Assembly: GCF_014207745.1 (NCBI RefSeq)
Contig: NZ_JACHJB010000002.1
Location: 2,976,001-3,040,000 of the forward strand
From: Nonomuraea muscovyensis
GTDB lineage: Bacteria > Actinomycetota > Actinomycetes > Streptosporangiales > Streptosporangiaceae
Reading direction: 5' to 3'
DNA length: 64,000 nucleotides
Position 1 is the stretch's first letter, and each line of letters begins with the position of its first letter. Position numbers and translations under genes: made by a program. Under the pieces are notes generated by a model. It was given only the letters and a program-made list of their open reading frames with translations. It did no database searches and had not been told where the DNA came from. This document shows positions 47,735-57,459 of the stretch, in pieces.

Positions 47735-50700
47735 CTACTCGGAGGACTTGGCTCGGCGGGAGCGTCGCCGCCCCCTGCCGGAAGTCTGACCGGCCTGGTC
47801 GTCCTCTGCGGGGACGTCATCAAGCGCACCGGTCACGGTATCACGACCGGCGGAGTCCTTCGCCGCGGAAACCTTGTCGGCCTTGTCGCCGGTCTTCTCG
47901 GCGACCGCCTTCTCGACCGCCATCTTGCCCTGCGTGCCCCGCGACTCGGACTTGGACTCCACCGGCTCGGTGGAGACGATGAGCCCGCGGCCGTTGCAGC
48001 ACTCGCACGGCGTGGAGAACGCCTCCAGCAGCCCCTGGCCGACCCGCTTGCGCGTCATCTGCACCAGGCCCAGCGAGGTGACCTCGGCCACCTGGTGCTT
48101 GGTCCTGTCGCGTGCCAGGCACTCCAGCATCCGGCGCAGCACCAGGTCGCGGTTGGACTCCAGCACCATGTCGATGAAGTCGATGACGATGATGCCGCCG
48201 ATGTCGCGCAACCTGAGCTGGCGGACGATCTCCTCGGCCGCCTCCAGGTTGTTGCGGGTGACGGTCTCCTCGAGGTTGCCGCCCTGGCCGGTGAACTTTC
48301 CGGTGTTGACGTCGACGACGGTCATCGCCTCGGTGCGGTCGATCACCAGCGAGCCGCCGCTGGGCAGCCACACCTTGCGCTCCATCGCCTTGCCGAGCTG
48401 CTCGTCGATCCGGTACGACTCGAACACGTCGCCCTGCTCGCCGTCCCACTTGGACAGGCGGTCGGTCAGGTGCGGCGCGACGTACTTGACGTACTCGTCG
48501 ACCGTCTCCCAGGCGCCCTCGCCCTGCACCACGAGAGAGCTGAAGTCCTCGTTGAAGACGTCGCGCACCACCCGGACGGTCAGGTCGGGCTCGGCCGAGA
48601 GCAGCTCGGGCGGGCTGGCCGACTTGGCCTTCCGCTGGATGTTCTCCCACTGGGCCGACAGGCGCGCGACGTCGCGGGCCAGCTCGTCCTCCGAGGCGCC
48701 CTCGGCGGCCGTGCGCACGATGACGCCGGCGTTCTCGGGCATGACCTTCTTGAGGATGCTCTTGAGCCGCGTGCGCTCCTTGTCGGGCAGCTTGCGGCTG
48801 ATGCCGGTCATCGAGCCGTCGGGCACGTAGACCAGGTAGCGGCCGGGCAGGCTGATCTGCGAGGTCAGGCGGGCGCCCTTGTGGCCGATCGGGTCCTTGG
48901 TGACCTGCACCAGCACCGACTGGCCGGACTTCAGCGCCGACTCGATGCGCTTGGGCTGGCCCTCCATGCCGGCGGTGTCGAAGTTGACCTCACCGGCGTA
49001 CAGGACGGCGTTGCGGCCCTTGCCGATGTCGACGAACGCCGCCTCCATCGACGGCAGCACGTTCTGCACCTTGCCGAGGTAGACGTTGCCCACGTAGGAC
49101 TGGCTGGCCTCGCGGTTGACGTAGTGCTCGACGAGCACCCCGTCCTCCAGCACCGCGATCTGCGTGCGGTCACCCTGGCGGCGCACCACCATCATGCGGT
49201 CGACCGACTCGCGCCGGGCCAGGAACTCCGACTCGGTGATGATCGGCGGACGCCTGCGGCCCAGCTCACGGCCCTCGCGGCGGCGCTGCTTCTTGGCCTC
49301 CAGGCGGGTGGAGCCGCGCACGCTCTGCACGCCGTCGGCGGAGGTGTCGAGCGCGGTGGCGCGGCCCGAGCGGGGCGCGCGGATGCGGACGACCGTGTTG
49401 GGCGGGTCGTCGGCGACCGGCTCTGCCCCGTCGTCGGAGCCGCGGCGCCGGCGACGGCGGCGCCGGCGCGAGCTGGAGACCTCCTCTTCCTGGGTCTCCT
49501 CCGCCTGGTCCTCGTCGCCGTCGTCGTCCTGATCGTCGGAGTCGTCGGCCTCGTCACGCTCGCGCTGCTTGCCGCGCCCCCTGCCGCCGCGGCGGCGGCG
49601 CCGGCGACGGCTGCCGCTCTCGTCCTCGTCCTGCTCGTCGGCGGTGTCGTCCTCGTCCTCGACCACGGTCTCGTCGGCGGGTTCCTCGGCCTCGGCCACG
49701 GGCTCCGGCTCGACGCGCGCGGGCTTGGCGACGGGCTTGGCCACGGGCGTGGCCTGGCTCGGGTCGGGCGCCTGGAACAGCGGCGCGAAGATGGCGGCGG
49801 GCCGCTGGACCGCGGCGCCGGGCTCGTCATGCCTGCGCGTCGCCGACAGACCGAACGGGTCTGCCAGCAGGCTCGGCCGGTCGAGGTCCTCGTCGAGGTC
49901 CTCACCCGCGGGCTCGTCGTCGAGCGGCTCGTCCTCGGGCAGCACGTCGATGACGTCGTCGTCCTCGGCGGCGGCGACGGGCTGCTCCTCGACGGGCTCC
50001 GGCTCGGCCTTCTTGCGCGTGCGGCGCCGCTTCGGCGCGGCGCTCTCCTCGGCGGCCTGCTCGCTTTCAAGACTGCCGGCCTGACCGACCTGCGCGGCGG
50101 TGTCCTGTGCGACGACGGCCTGGGCGGGGGCGTCGGGCGTGGCGGTGCCTCCGGCGGCCTGTACGGCCTGCCCCGAGTCCTGGACGGCCGCGCCGGTCGC
50201 CGCCTGCTCCCCGCCGCCGGCGGGCTCCTCCGCGGCCTCTGCGGCCTTCTTGCCGGTGCGCCGGCGTGGCGTGGTCGCCGTCGACCTGGTGCGGGTGGCC
50301 CTCTTGGGCTTGGTCTCGGCAGCCGGCTCAGCGGTGCCCTCGGCGGCACCCGCCGCCACGGCGTCCGCGACACCCGCCGCGGCGGTCACCTGCGCCACCG
50401 CCTCGGACACGGCGTCGGCCACCGCTTCGGACACGGCCGCCTCGACCGGGCTCCCGGCAGGCGCGGCGGACTCCACCACCGGCGGGGGCGACCCGGCGGG
50501 CCGGGACGCCCGGCGGCGCGCGGAACCCGCCGGAGCGGACGCACCCGCCTGCTCCCCCGTGCTGGTGATCACCTGGCCGCCCGTGCCCGCGGCGGCCGCC
50601 ACGGTCACCGGGGCGGGCGCGTCGGGCACCTCGGGTGGCGGCCCCGCCGGCCTGCTGGCCCTGCGGCGCGGAGCCGTCGTCGACTGTTCTGTTGTTTCGC

Positions 50701-50743
50701 CGTCAGGGCCAGTGGCCCCGGCGTTGGGCTCGTTCTCGAGCAT
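47735..50743 (-). CDS. rne: Ribonuclease E/G
   Basis: A 1002-residue endoribonuclease for rRNA processing and mRNA decay. Residues 1-510 are a disordered extension of Ala/Pro-, acidic- and Arg-rich blocks (GSRRRRRRRGGRGRGKQRER, SSSRRRRRRRRRG), as in actinobacterial RNase E/G. An S1 region follows (about 540-620, YVGNVYLGKVQNVLPSMEAA), then the catalytic core VVDVNTGKFTGQGGNLEETV (about 809) and the zinc-link CECCNGRG (about 911). The basic tail is SGRGRRRSRRAKSSE. The extension should scaffold RNA and degradosome partners. Confidence 0.95.
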   Translation of the reverse strand: MLENEPNAGATGPDGETTEQSTTAPRRRASRPAGPPPEVPDAPAPVTVAAAAGTGGQVITSTGEQAGASAPAGSARRRASRPAGSPPPVVESAAPAGSPVEAAVSEAVADAVSEAVAQVTAAAGVADAVAAGAAEGTAEPAAETKPKRATRTRSTATTPRRRTGKKAAEAAEEPAGGGEQAATGAAVQDSGQAVQAAGGTATPDAPAQAVVAQDTAAQVGQAGSLESEQAAEESAAPKRRRTRKKAEPEPVEEQPVAAAEDDDVIDVLPEDEPLDDEPAGEDLDEDLDRPSLLADPFGLSATRRHDEPGAAVQRPAAIFAPLFQAPDPSQATPVAKPVAKPARVEPEPVAEAEEPADETVVEDEDDTADEQDEDESGSRRRRRRRGGRGRGKQRERDEADDSDDQDDDGDEDQAEETQEEEVSSSRRRRRRRRRGSDDGAEPVADDPPNTVVRIRAPRSGRATALDTSADGVQSVRGSTRLEAKKQRRREGRELGRRRPPIITESEFLARRESVDRMMVVRRQGDRTQIAVLEDGVLVEHYVNREASQSYVGNVYLGKVQNVLPSMEAAFVDIGKGRNAVLYAGEVNFDTAGMEGQPKRIESALKSGQSVLVQVTKDPIGHKGARLTSQISLPGRYLVYVPDGSMTGISRKLPDKERTRLKSILKKVMPENAGVIVRTAAEGASEDELARDVARLSAQWENIQRKAKSASPPELLSAEPDLTVRVVRDVFNEDFSSLVVQGEGAWETVDEYVKYVAPHLTDRLSKWDGEQGDVFESYRIDEQLGKAMERKVWLPSGGSLVIDRTEAMTVVDVNTGKFTGQGGNLEETVTRNNLEAAEEIVRQLRLRDIGGIIVIDFIDMVLESNRDLVLRRMLECLARDRTKHQVAEVTSLGLVQMTRKRVGQGLLEAFSTPCECCNGRGLIVSTEPVESKSESRGTQGKMAVEKAVAEKTGDKADKVSAAKDSAGRDTVTGALDDVPAEDDQAGQTSGRGRRRSRRAKSSE

Positions 50744-50885
50744 GCGGGCGCTCTCCCGTCAGCTCCCGGGCGCGTCGCCGCGCCGCGCAGGAGCTCTCGT
50801 GTTTCGTTGTCCGCCCCCGCCCCCGTCAAGGAGCATGGGCGCCAAGTCCTGTCAGCGGTCGCGCCTCGCTCTCGCAAGGCGCTCC

Positions 50886-51665
50886 CTATCCGACGACCTG
50901 CTCACTCGCCTGTCCCGGCTCGCCGCCGCGCGTAGTCTCGCGGTCAAGGCCGAACGGGTCGGCAAGCGCACCGGTGCTGGCGTCGAGCGGCCCCTGCGCC
51001 AGCCTGGTCACCTCAGGAGGGACCGGCGGCGCGAAGTCGGCCACAAGGCGCAGCCCTGTGAGCACATCGTCGGGTCGAACGGCAGGCGTCATGTGCCGAA
51101 CAACCATGCGCAGTATGACACACGACTGTCCGGGCACCTGAGCTGCGGTTCTGTCTGTCCCCTCGGGTACCGTCCGCACCACCGCCAGCGTCAGCACGGC
51201 CTCCCGCGCGTCGAAGCGACGCGGACCCTTCTTGGTGAGGCGCTCGACCTCCACCGCACCGGCGGCGAGGAACTTCTCCACCGCCACGCCGGCGTGCTCG
51301 GGATCGACACCGGCCAGGCGCACCTCCCACTCGGAGGCCTCCAGGCGGTCGGCCAGCCCCCCGGAGCCCGCCTCGACGACGTCGAGCACGTCGATGCCGG
51401 GTGGCAGCGAGCCGTCGAGGTCGGCCCGGACACGTTCCGGGTCGCACGGCGTCGTGACGCCGAGTTCGAGGTATTCGGCTTCGCTGGCCACGCCGGTCGG
51501 CGCGGCGCCCGCGTAGGAGATCTTCGGGTGGGGCGAGAAACCCGCGCTGTAGGCCACCGGAATGCCGGCACGGCGGACCGCCCTCTCGACGGCCCGCGAG
51601 ATGTCGCGGTGACTGGTGAAGCGCAGGCGTCCGCGCTTGGCGTAGCGCACACGCAGGCGCTGCAC
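50886..51665 (-). CDS. DUF2344/TIGR03936 radical-SAM-linked protein
   Basis: About 259 residues (GTG start) read MQRLRVRYAKRGRLRFTSHR, then DISRAVERAVRRAGIPVAYS, AGFSPHPKISYAGAAPTGVA and SEAEYLELGV. This is the DUF2344 domain that is fused or adjacent to TIGR03960-type radical SAM proteins. It sits 161 bases after that radical SAM gene, which is the usual order. The function is unknown; tRNA or ribosome modification has been suggested from context. Confidence 0.9.
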   Translation of the reverse strand: MQRLRVRYAKRGRLRFTSHRDISRAVERAVRRAGIPVAYSAGFSPHPKISYAGAAPTGVASEAEYLELGVTTPCDPERVRADLDGSLPPGIDVLDVVEAGSGGLADRLEASEWEVRLAGVDPEHAGVAVEKFLAAGAVEVERLTKKGPRRFDAREAVLTLAVVRTVPEGTDRTAAQVPGQSCVILRMVVRHMTPAVRPDDVLTGLRLVADFAPPVPPEVTRLAQGPLDASTGALADPFGLDRETTRGGEPGQASEQVVG

Positions 51666-51826
51666 CGTCGGCGCGGGCGGAGGCCCATCGGGAACAGGTT
51701 TCAGAGCTTCGTCGTCCTTCCCGTGTCAGAGTGTCTTCGATTCAGAATATGCCGCCCCGCCGTCTGGTCGCCTCCCCCTGTGTACGACTGTGTACGACGA
51801 GACACGGCCACGGCCGCCGAACGCGG

Positions 51827-53737
51827 CTAGACGACCGTCAGGGGAAGGAGCTTGCGGCCGGTGGGACCGATCTGGATCTCGGTGCCCATCGTCGGGCAGA
51901 CGCCGCAGTCGTAGCAGGGCGTCCACCGGCAGTCCTCGACCTCGGCCCCGGACACGGCGTCCTGCCAGTCCTGCCACAGCCACTCGCGGTCGAGCCCGGC
52001 GTCGAGATGGTCCCACGGGAGCACTTCGTTCTCCTCGCGCTCGCGCACGGTGTACCAGTCGACGTCGACGCCGGCCTGCTCGGCGGCGGACATCCACCGC
52101 TCGTAGGAGAAGTGCTCGCTCCAGCCGTCGAAGCGCCCGCCGTCCTCCCAGACGGCGCGGATGACGGCCCCCACCCGGCGGTCGCCCCTCGACAGCAGGC
52201 CCTCCACGATGGACGGCTTGCCGTCGTGGTAGCGGTAGCCGATGGCCCGGCCGTATTCCTTGTCGCCGCGCAGCGAGTCGCGCAGCGCCTTGAGCCGCCG
52301 GTCGACGGTCTCGTGGTCGGCCTGCCCGGCCCACTGGAACGGCGTGTGCGGCTTGGGCACGAAACCGCCGATGGACACGGTGCAGCGGATGTCGCGGGAG
52401 CCGGTCACCTCGCGGCCCGCCTTGATGACCTTCTTGGCCAGGTCGGCGATGCCGAGCACGTCCTCGTCGGTCTCGGTGGGCAGCCCGCACATGAAGTAGA
52501 GCTTCACCTGCCGCCACCCCTGGGAGTAGGCGGTGGTGACGGTGCGGATGAGGTCTTCCTCGGTGACCATCTTGTTGATCACCTTGCGCATCCGCTCCGA
52601 GCCGCCCTCGGGCGCGAGCGTCAGGCCGGAGCGCCGTCCGTTGCGGGAGAACTCGTTGGCCAGGTCGATGTTGAACGCGTCGACGCGGGTGGACGGCAAC
52701 GACAGCGAGGTGTTGGTGCCCTCGTAGCGGTCGGCCAGCCCCTTGGCCACCTCGCCGATCTCCGAGTGGTCGGCCGACGACAGCGACAGCAGGCCGACCT
52801 CGGTGAAACCGGACTCCTTGATGCCGTTCTCGACCATGGCGCCGATCGTGGTGATGGACCGCTCGCGCACCGGCCTGGTGATCATGCCGGCCTGGCAGAA
52901 CCGGCAGCCGCGCGTGCAGCCGCGGAAGATCTCCACGCTGAACCGCTCGTGCACGGTCTCCGCCAGCGGCACCAGCGGCTTCTTCGGGTAGGGCCACTCG
53001 TCGAGGTCCATGACGGTGTGCTTGTGGACCCGCCACGGCACGCCCGGCCGGTTGGGGGCGACCCGCTTGATCCGCCCGTCGGGGTGGTAGTCGACGTCGT
53101 AGAACTTCGGCACGTAGACGCCGCCCGACTCCGCCAGCCGCATGAGCAGCTCGTCGCGCCCGCCCGGCCGGCCCTCGGCCTTCCACTCGCGGACCACCTC
53201 GCTGACGGCGATCGCGATCTGCTCGCCGTCGCCGAGCACGGCCGCGTCGAGGAAGTCGGCGATCGGCTCGGGGTTGAACGCGGCGTGCCCGCCCGCCAGC
53301 ACGATCGGGTCGTCGTCGCCGCGGTCGACGGCCCGCAGCGGGATGCCGGCCAGGTCGAGCGCGGTCAGCATGTTGGTGTAGCCGAGCTCGGTGGAGAACG
53401 ACAGGCCGAGCACGTCGAAGGCGCGCACCGGCCGGTGGGCGTCGACGGTGAACTGCGGCACGCCCTCGGCGCGCATGAGCGCCTCCAGGTCGGGCCAGAC
53501 GGCGTAGGTGCGCTCGGCGAGGGTCGCGGGCAGCTCGTTGAGGATCTCGTAGAGGATCGCGACGCCCTGGTTGGGCAGGCCGACCTCGTAGGCGTCGGGA
53601 TACATCAGCGCCCAGCGCACGTCGGCGGAGTCCCAGTCCTTCACGGTCGAGTTGAGCTCACCCCCCACGTACTGGATCGGCTTCTGCACCTTGGGCAGCA
53701 GCGCTTCCAGGCGGTGGAAAATCGACTCGACAGGCAT
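51827..53737 (-). CDS. TIGR03960-type B12-binding radical SAM protein
   Basis: The 636-residue protein has a cobalamin-binding-like N-terminus (DAYEVGLPNQGVAILYEIL, DVLGLSFSTELGYTNM, VLAGGHAAFNPEPIADFLDA). The radical SAM cluster motif CTRGCRFCQAG is near residue 274. SGLTLAPEGGSERMRKVINK and YFMCGLPTETDEDVLGI are typical of the family. C-terminal cysteines in CRWTPCYDCGVCPTMG may bind a second Fe-S cluster. The substrate is unknown. It is conserved between rodA and DUF2344 in actinobacteria. Confidence 0.93.
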   Translation of the reverse strand: MPVESIFHRLEALLPKVQKPIQYVGGELNSTVKDWDSADVRWALMYPDAYEVGLPNQGVAILYEILNELPATLAERTYAVWPDLEALMRAEGVPQFTVDAHRPVRAFDVLGLSFSTELGYTNMLTALDLAGIPLRAVDRGDDDPIVLAGGHAAFNPEPIADFLDAAVLGDGEQIAIAVSEVVREWKAEGRPGGRDELLMRLAESGGVYVPKFYDVDYHPDGRIKRVAPNRPGVPWRVHKHTVMDLDEWPYPKKPLVPLAETVHERFSVEIFRGCTRGCRFCQAGMITRPVRERSITTIGAMVENGIKESGFTEVGLLSLSSADHSEIGEVAKGLADRYEGTNTSLSLPSTRVDAFNIDLANEFSRNGRRSGLTLAPEGGSERMRKVINKMVTEEDLIRTVTTAYSQGWRQVKLYFMCGLPTETDEDVLGIADLAKKVIKAGREVTGSRDIRCTVSIGGFVPKPHTPFQWAGQADHETVDRRLKALRDSLRGDKEYGRAIGYRYHDGKPSIVEGLLSRGDRRVGAVIRAVWEDGGRFDGWSEHFSYERWMSAAEQAGVDVDWYTVREREENEVLPWDHLDAGLDREWLWQDWQDAVSGAEVEDCRWTPCYDCGVCPTMGTEIQIGPTGRKLLPLTVV

Positions 53738-53786
53738 ACGTCAAGCGTAGCGGCGCACCCGCGGTGGCCGTGACGCGAGCGACACG

Positions 53787-54953
53787 TCAGGTGAACGACT
53801 GCTCGCGGATCCTGATCGACTGCAGCAGGCCGACCGCGATGAGGTTGGCGAAGGTCGCCGTGCCCCCGTACGACACGAACGGCAGCGGCAGCCCGGTGAT
53901 CGGCATGATCCCGATCGTCATCCCGATGTTGATGAACGTCTGGAAGGCGAACCAGCACACGATCGTCCCGGCCGCCAGCGTGCCGAACCGGTCGTCGCAC
54001 CTGCGCGCGATTTTCAGCCCGCGCAGCAGCACCACCCCGAGCAGCAGCACGATCGTCACCGAGCCGAGGAAGCCGAACTCCTCCCCCGCCACCGTGAAGA
54101 TGAAGTCGGTGTGCTGCTCCGGCACGAACCTGCCGGTGGTCTGCCCGCCCTCGAACAGCCCCTTGCCGAACAGTTGCCCGGAGCCGATCGCGATCAGCGA
54201 CTGCGTGCTGTTGTAGCCCACCCCGCGCGGGTCCACCCCCGGGTCCACGAACGCCGTGAACCGCGCCACCTGGTACGGCTCCAGCATCTCGAAGGCGAAC
54301 ACCGCGAACACCCCGGCGCCCGCGACGAGCCCGAGCAGCGCGATCCACCGCTTGCGCACCCCGCTGATCACCAGACCGCTGGCCGTGATGACCGCCAGGA
54401 CCAGGGCCGTGCCGAGGTCGGGCTGCGCCATCACCAGCCCCATCGTCACCGTCGCGAGCACCAGGGCGATGACCACGTCGAGGTTGCGCGGCCGCTCACC
54501 GGTGTCCGCCGGCTGGGCGAGCAGCATGGCCAGCATCAGGGTCAGTCCCAGCTTGGCGAACTCCGACGGCTGCACCGCGAAGCCGCCGCCGAGCAGGATC
54601 CACGAGTGCGACCCGTTGATCGTCGCGCCCAGCGGCGTGATCACCAGGATCAGCCCGATGACGCTGAGCAGGTACACCAGCGGCGCGTAGGCCCGCATCG
54701 CCCGGTGGTCGATCGAGGTCGTCACCACGAACAGCCCCGTACCGATGAGCAGGTTGAGTACGTGCTTCTTGACCAGCCCCGTGGCACCGGGCGCCCACGT
54801 CCGGGTGGACGACCACACCAGCAGCGTGCCGATGACGCACAGCGCGGCGACCGCGACCAGCAGCACCCCGTCGAGCCGCCACAGCGGCGACTGCGCGCCG
54901 ACCGCCCGCCGGGCGAACGACCGCCGCCCCCGCACCGCCGCGCCCTGGATCAT
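53787..54953 (-). CDS. rodA: RodA/FtsW SEDS glycosyltransferase
   Basis: The 388-residue protein has about ten membrane helices and SEDS marks GGGFAVQPSEFAKLGLTLML, then GLVMAQPDLGTALVLAVITA, EFGFLGSVTIVLLL and GLPLPFVSYGGTATFANLIA. It polymerises lipid II glycan for side-wall elongation with the class B PBP encoded just upstream. Its ATG overlaps the PBP stop (ATGA), so synthesis is coupled. Confidence 0.95.
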   Translation of the reverse strand: MIQGAAVRGRRSFARRAVGAQSPLWRLDGVLLVAVAALCVIGTLLVWSSTRTWAPGATGLVKKHVLNLLIGTGLFVVTTSIDHRAMRAYAPLVYLLSVIGLILVITPLGATINGSHSWILLGGGFAVQPSEFAKLGLTLMLAMLLAQPADTGERPRNLDVVIALVLATVTMGLVMAQPDLGTALVLAVITASGLVISGVRKRWIALLGLVAGAGVFAVFAFEMLEPYQVARFTAFVDPGVDPRGVGYNSTQSLIAIGSGQLFGKGLFEGGQTTGRFVPEQHTDFIFTVAGEEFGFLGSVTIVLLLGVVLLRGLKIARRCDDRFGTLAAGTIVCWFAFQTFINIGMTIGIMPITGLPLPFVSYGGTATFANLIAVGLLQSIRIREQSFT

Positions 54954-56995
54954 CCGCGCGCCACCGTCCCGTCGGGCCTGAACGTCGGCAGCCCGCTGAC
55001 CGGTCTGCCACCGGGCAGCGCGGCGGGCCGCTTGATGCCGTAGATCCCCTCGTAGATCTCCCGTACGGCCGGCGCCGCCGCCTGGGACCCCATCCCGCCC
55101 TGGGAGATCATGGCGACCACCACGAAGCGCGGGTTCTGCGTCGGCGCGAACGACGCGAACCAGGACGTGTCGGCCTTCCCCCACACCTCGGCGGTGCCGG
55201 TCTTGCCGCCGATGCGGACCTTGTCCATCGGGAACCCGCTGAACGCCCCGGCCGCGGTGCCGTCGGAGGCCACCTCGCTGAGCGCGTTCTTGATGTAGAC
55301 GCGCTCCTTCTCGCTGATCGGCAGCTTCCCGACGACCGGGACGTCGTACGTCTCCACGACCGTGCCGTCGGGCCGCACCCGCGCCCACCCGATGCGCGGG
55401 CTGCGCAGCTTGCCGTCGCTCACCAGCGCCGCGTACGCGCGGGCGAGCTGCAACGGCGTCACCAGCACGTCACCCTGGCCGATGGAGAAGTTGGCCGAGT
55501 CGCCCGGCCGCAGCACGAACCCCTCGGTGCAGTTCTCGTGGGCCAGGCGCTTGAGGAACTCCGCGCGCGCCCGGTCGGCCACCTCGGGGTAGCCGGTCTG
55601 CGCCCGCTTGCAGTTGGTGGCGCTGGTCAGCGTCCACATCTCCTTCTTCCACGCCCGGTCGGGGATGCGTCCGGCCGACTCGCCGGGCAGGTCGATGCCG
55701 GTGGGTCTGCCGAACCCGAAGCCCCTGGCCGTGTTGGCGAACACCTCCTTGGCCGTCTTCTTCGGGTTGCGCCCGCCGTCACGCAGGTACTGCTCGTACG
55801 CCGCCCGGTAGAAGATCGTGTCGCACGACCTGACCAGCGCCGTGTGCAGGGTGAGCGTGCCGAGCCCGATGCCGCGGAAGTTGTTGAACGCCCGGTCGCC
55901 CACCATGTAGGAGCCGGGGCAGCCGTACGTGCCGTCGATCGGGTAGCCGGCCCGCAGCATCGCCGCCACCGACGACACCTTGAACGTCGACCCCGGCGCG
56001 AACTGCCCGTTGATGGCCCGCGACACCAGCGGCTTGCCGGACTTCTCCGACATCAGGCGCTGGTAGGCGCCGGCGGTGATGCCGCCGGCCCAGATCTCCG
56101 GGTCGTAGCCGGGCGCGCTGGCCAGCGCCAGCACCCGCCCGGTCCGCGCGTCGAGCACCACGGCGGCGCCGCCGTCGGCCCTCGGCGCGCCCTTCATGGC
56201 CCGCTGCAGCGCCTGCTCGGTCACCTCCTGCAAACCCGCGTCGATGCTGGTGATCAGATGGTCGCCGCTGACCGGGCGTACCTCCTGCTCGAGCCCGATC
56301 GGCTTGCCCATCCTGTCGACCTGCACCTGACGCTTCCCGGACTTGCCACGCAGCGCCTCGTCGTAGACCTGTTCGAGGCCGTCGCGCCCGGCCAGGTCGA
56401 CGCCGGAGTAGGCGGCCTTCAGCCCTTCGCGCCTTTCCAGCTCGGCCTCGGTGACCGGCTGCAGGTAGCCGAGCATCTGCGCGCCGGCCCGGCCGAGGGG
56501 ATACTGCCTGACCGACTGGATCTCGGCGGTGATGCCGGGGAACTCCTCCTGGCGTTCCAGGATCTGCAGCGCCTCGCGGGTGCCGGCCTTCTCCTCGATC
56601 GGCACCGCCTGGTACGGCGAGCCGGTCCAGCACGGCTGCGACACCGTGGGCCCGCACGGCCTGATCCGTTGCTGCAGCTCCTTGAGCGGCTTGCCCAGCA
56701 CGGAGCCCAGCTTGCGCAGCACCCTCGTGCCGCCGTCGCGGGTGCGCAGCAGCGCCGTCCTGTCGACCGACACGACCAGCGAGGTCTGGTTGCGCACCAG
56801 CGGGCGCCCGGAGGAGTCGAGGATCTGCCCCCGCACCGCCGGGACGATCACCGTGCGCGTCCGCGTCTCGGCCGCCCTCTCCACCAACTCCTGCCCGCGC
56901 ACCACCTGCACCTGCCACAGCCGCACGGCCAGCACCACGAGCAGCGTCAGGACCAGCACGTGCAGGACGAACAGCCGGGTCCTGATCCTGATCAT
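54950..56995 (-). CDS. mrdA: Class B penicillin-binding protein 2
   Basis: The 681-residue protein has an N-terminal anchor (LFVLHVLVLTLLVVLAVRLW), a dimerisation domain and a transpeptidase domain. The active Ser is in APGSTFKVSS (about 336), SxN is read as SANFSIGQGDV, and GGKTGTAEVW is the KTG motif. LIRSCDT-type residues appear as TALVRSCDTIFYR. It is the elongation transpeptidase working with RodA. Cysteines near 114 and 122 (RPCGPTVSQPCWTGSPYQAV) form a probable disulfide insert. Both ends overlap neighbours by ATGA. Confidence 0.95.
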   Translation of the reverse strand: MIRIRTRLFVLHVLVLTLLVVLAVRLWQVQVVRGQELVERAAETRTRTVIVPAVRGQILDSSGRPLVRNQTSLVVSVDRTALLRTRDGGTRVLRKLGSVLGKPLKELQQRIRPCGPTVSQPCWTGSPYQAVPIEEKAGTREALQILERQEEFPGITAEIQSVRQYPLGRAGAQMLGYLQPVTEAELERREGLKAAYSGVDLAGRDGLEQVYDEALRGKSGKRQVQVDRMGKPIGLEQEVRPVSGDHLITSIDAGLQEVTEQALQRAMKGAPRADGGAAVVLDARTGRVLALASAPGYDPEIWAGGITAGAYQRLMSEKSGKPLVSRAINGQFAPGSTFKVSSVAAMLRAGYPIDGTYGCPGSYMVGDRAFNNFRGIGLGTLTLHTALVRSCDTIFYRAAYEQYLRDGGRNPKKTAKEVFANTARGFGFGRPTGIDLPGESAGRIPDRAWKKEMWTLTSATNCKRAQTGYPEVADRARAEFLKRLAHENCTEGFVLRPGDSANFSIGQGDVLVTPLQLARAYAALVSDGKLRSPRIGWARVRPDGTVVETYDVPVVGKLPISEKERVYIKNALSEVASDGTAAGAFSGFPMDKVRIGGKTGTAEVWGKADTSWFASFAPTQNPRFVVVAMISQGGMGSQAAAPAVREIYEGIYGIKRPAALPGGRPVSGLPTFRPDGTVARG

Positions 56996-57459
56996 GTCGC
57001 GTACCCCGGCCGCATCGTCCGGCTCGACAGCCACATCACGATCGGCGACAGCAGCAGCGTGTAGGCGATCGTGAGCGGCACCTGGTCGGTCAGCGTCGCG
57101 ACCGTCACCCGCGGGTCGGAGATCAGCCCGCCCAGCCCCGCCGCCAGCAGCGGCGCGAGGATCACACACGCCATCACGGTGGTGACCGCGCTGCCGCCCA
57201 GTCCGCGCCCGGCCAGGTAGCCGACGACCGCCAGCACGAACGCGTACTGTCCCAGCAGATGCGCCGTGGGCGGCATCACGTCCGCCAGCAGCCCCGCGCC
57301 GAACCCGATCATCGCTCCGGCCGCCGGCCCGCGCACCATGGCCACCCCGATCACGGCCAGCACCACCAGGTCCGGCGTCACGCCGCCCGGCAACGGCGCC
57401 CGGTTGACCAGCATCACCTGCACCAGCACCGTGGCCAGCACGATCAGCACCCCTGTCAT
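56992..57459 (-). CDS. mreD: Rod-shape protein MreD
   Basis: The 155-residue protein has five or six membrane spans: MTGVLIVLATVLVQVMLVNR, PDLVVLAVIGVAMVRGPAAG, AMIGFGAGLLADVMPPTAHL, LGQYAFVLAVVGYLAG and PLTIAYTLLLSPIVMWLS. The fold, size and place between mreC and mrdA identify MreD. It overlaps both neighbours by ATGA. Confidence 0.93.
   Translation of the reverse strand: MTGVLIVLATVLVQVMLVNRAPLPGGVTPDLVVLAVIGVAMVRGPAAGAMIGFGAGLLADVMPPTAHLLGQYAFVLAVVGYLAGRGLGGSAVTTVMACVILAPLLAAGLGGLISDPRVTVATLTDQVPLTIAYTLLLSPIVMWLSSRTMRPGYAT

Noticed and set aside
47729..50935. 1068-codon frame opposite RNase E/G
   Set aside because: Low-complexity Leu/Gly/Arg translation with no recognisable domain; the minus strand encodes intact RNase E/G.
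55538..57064. 508-codon frame opposite PBP2
   Set aside because: Shadow of a gene with intact transpeptidase motifs; no domain of its own.
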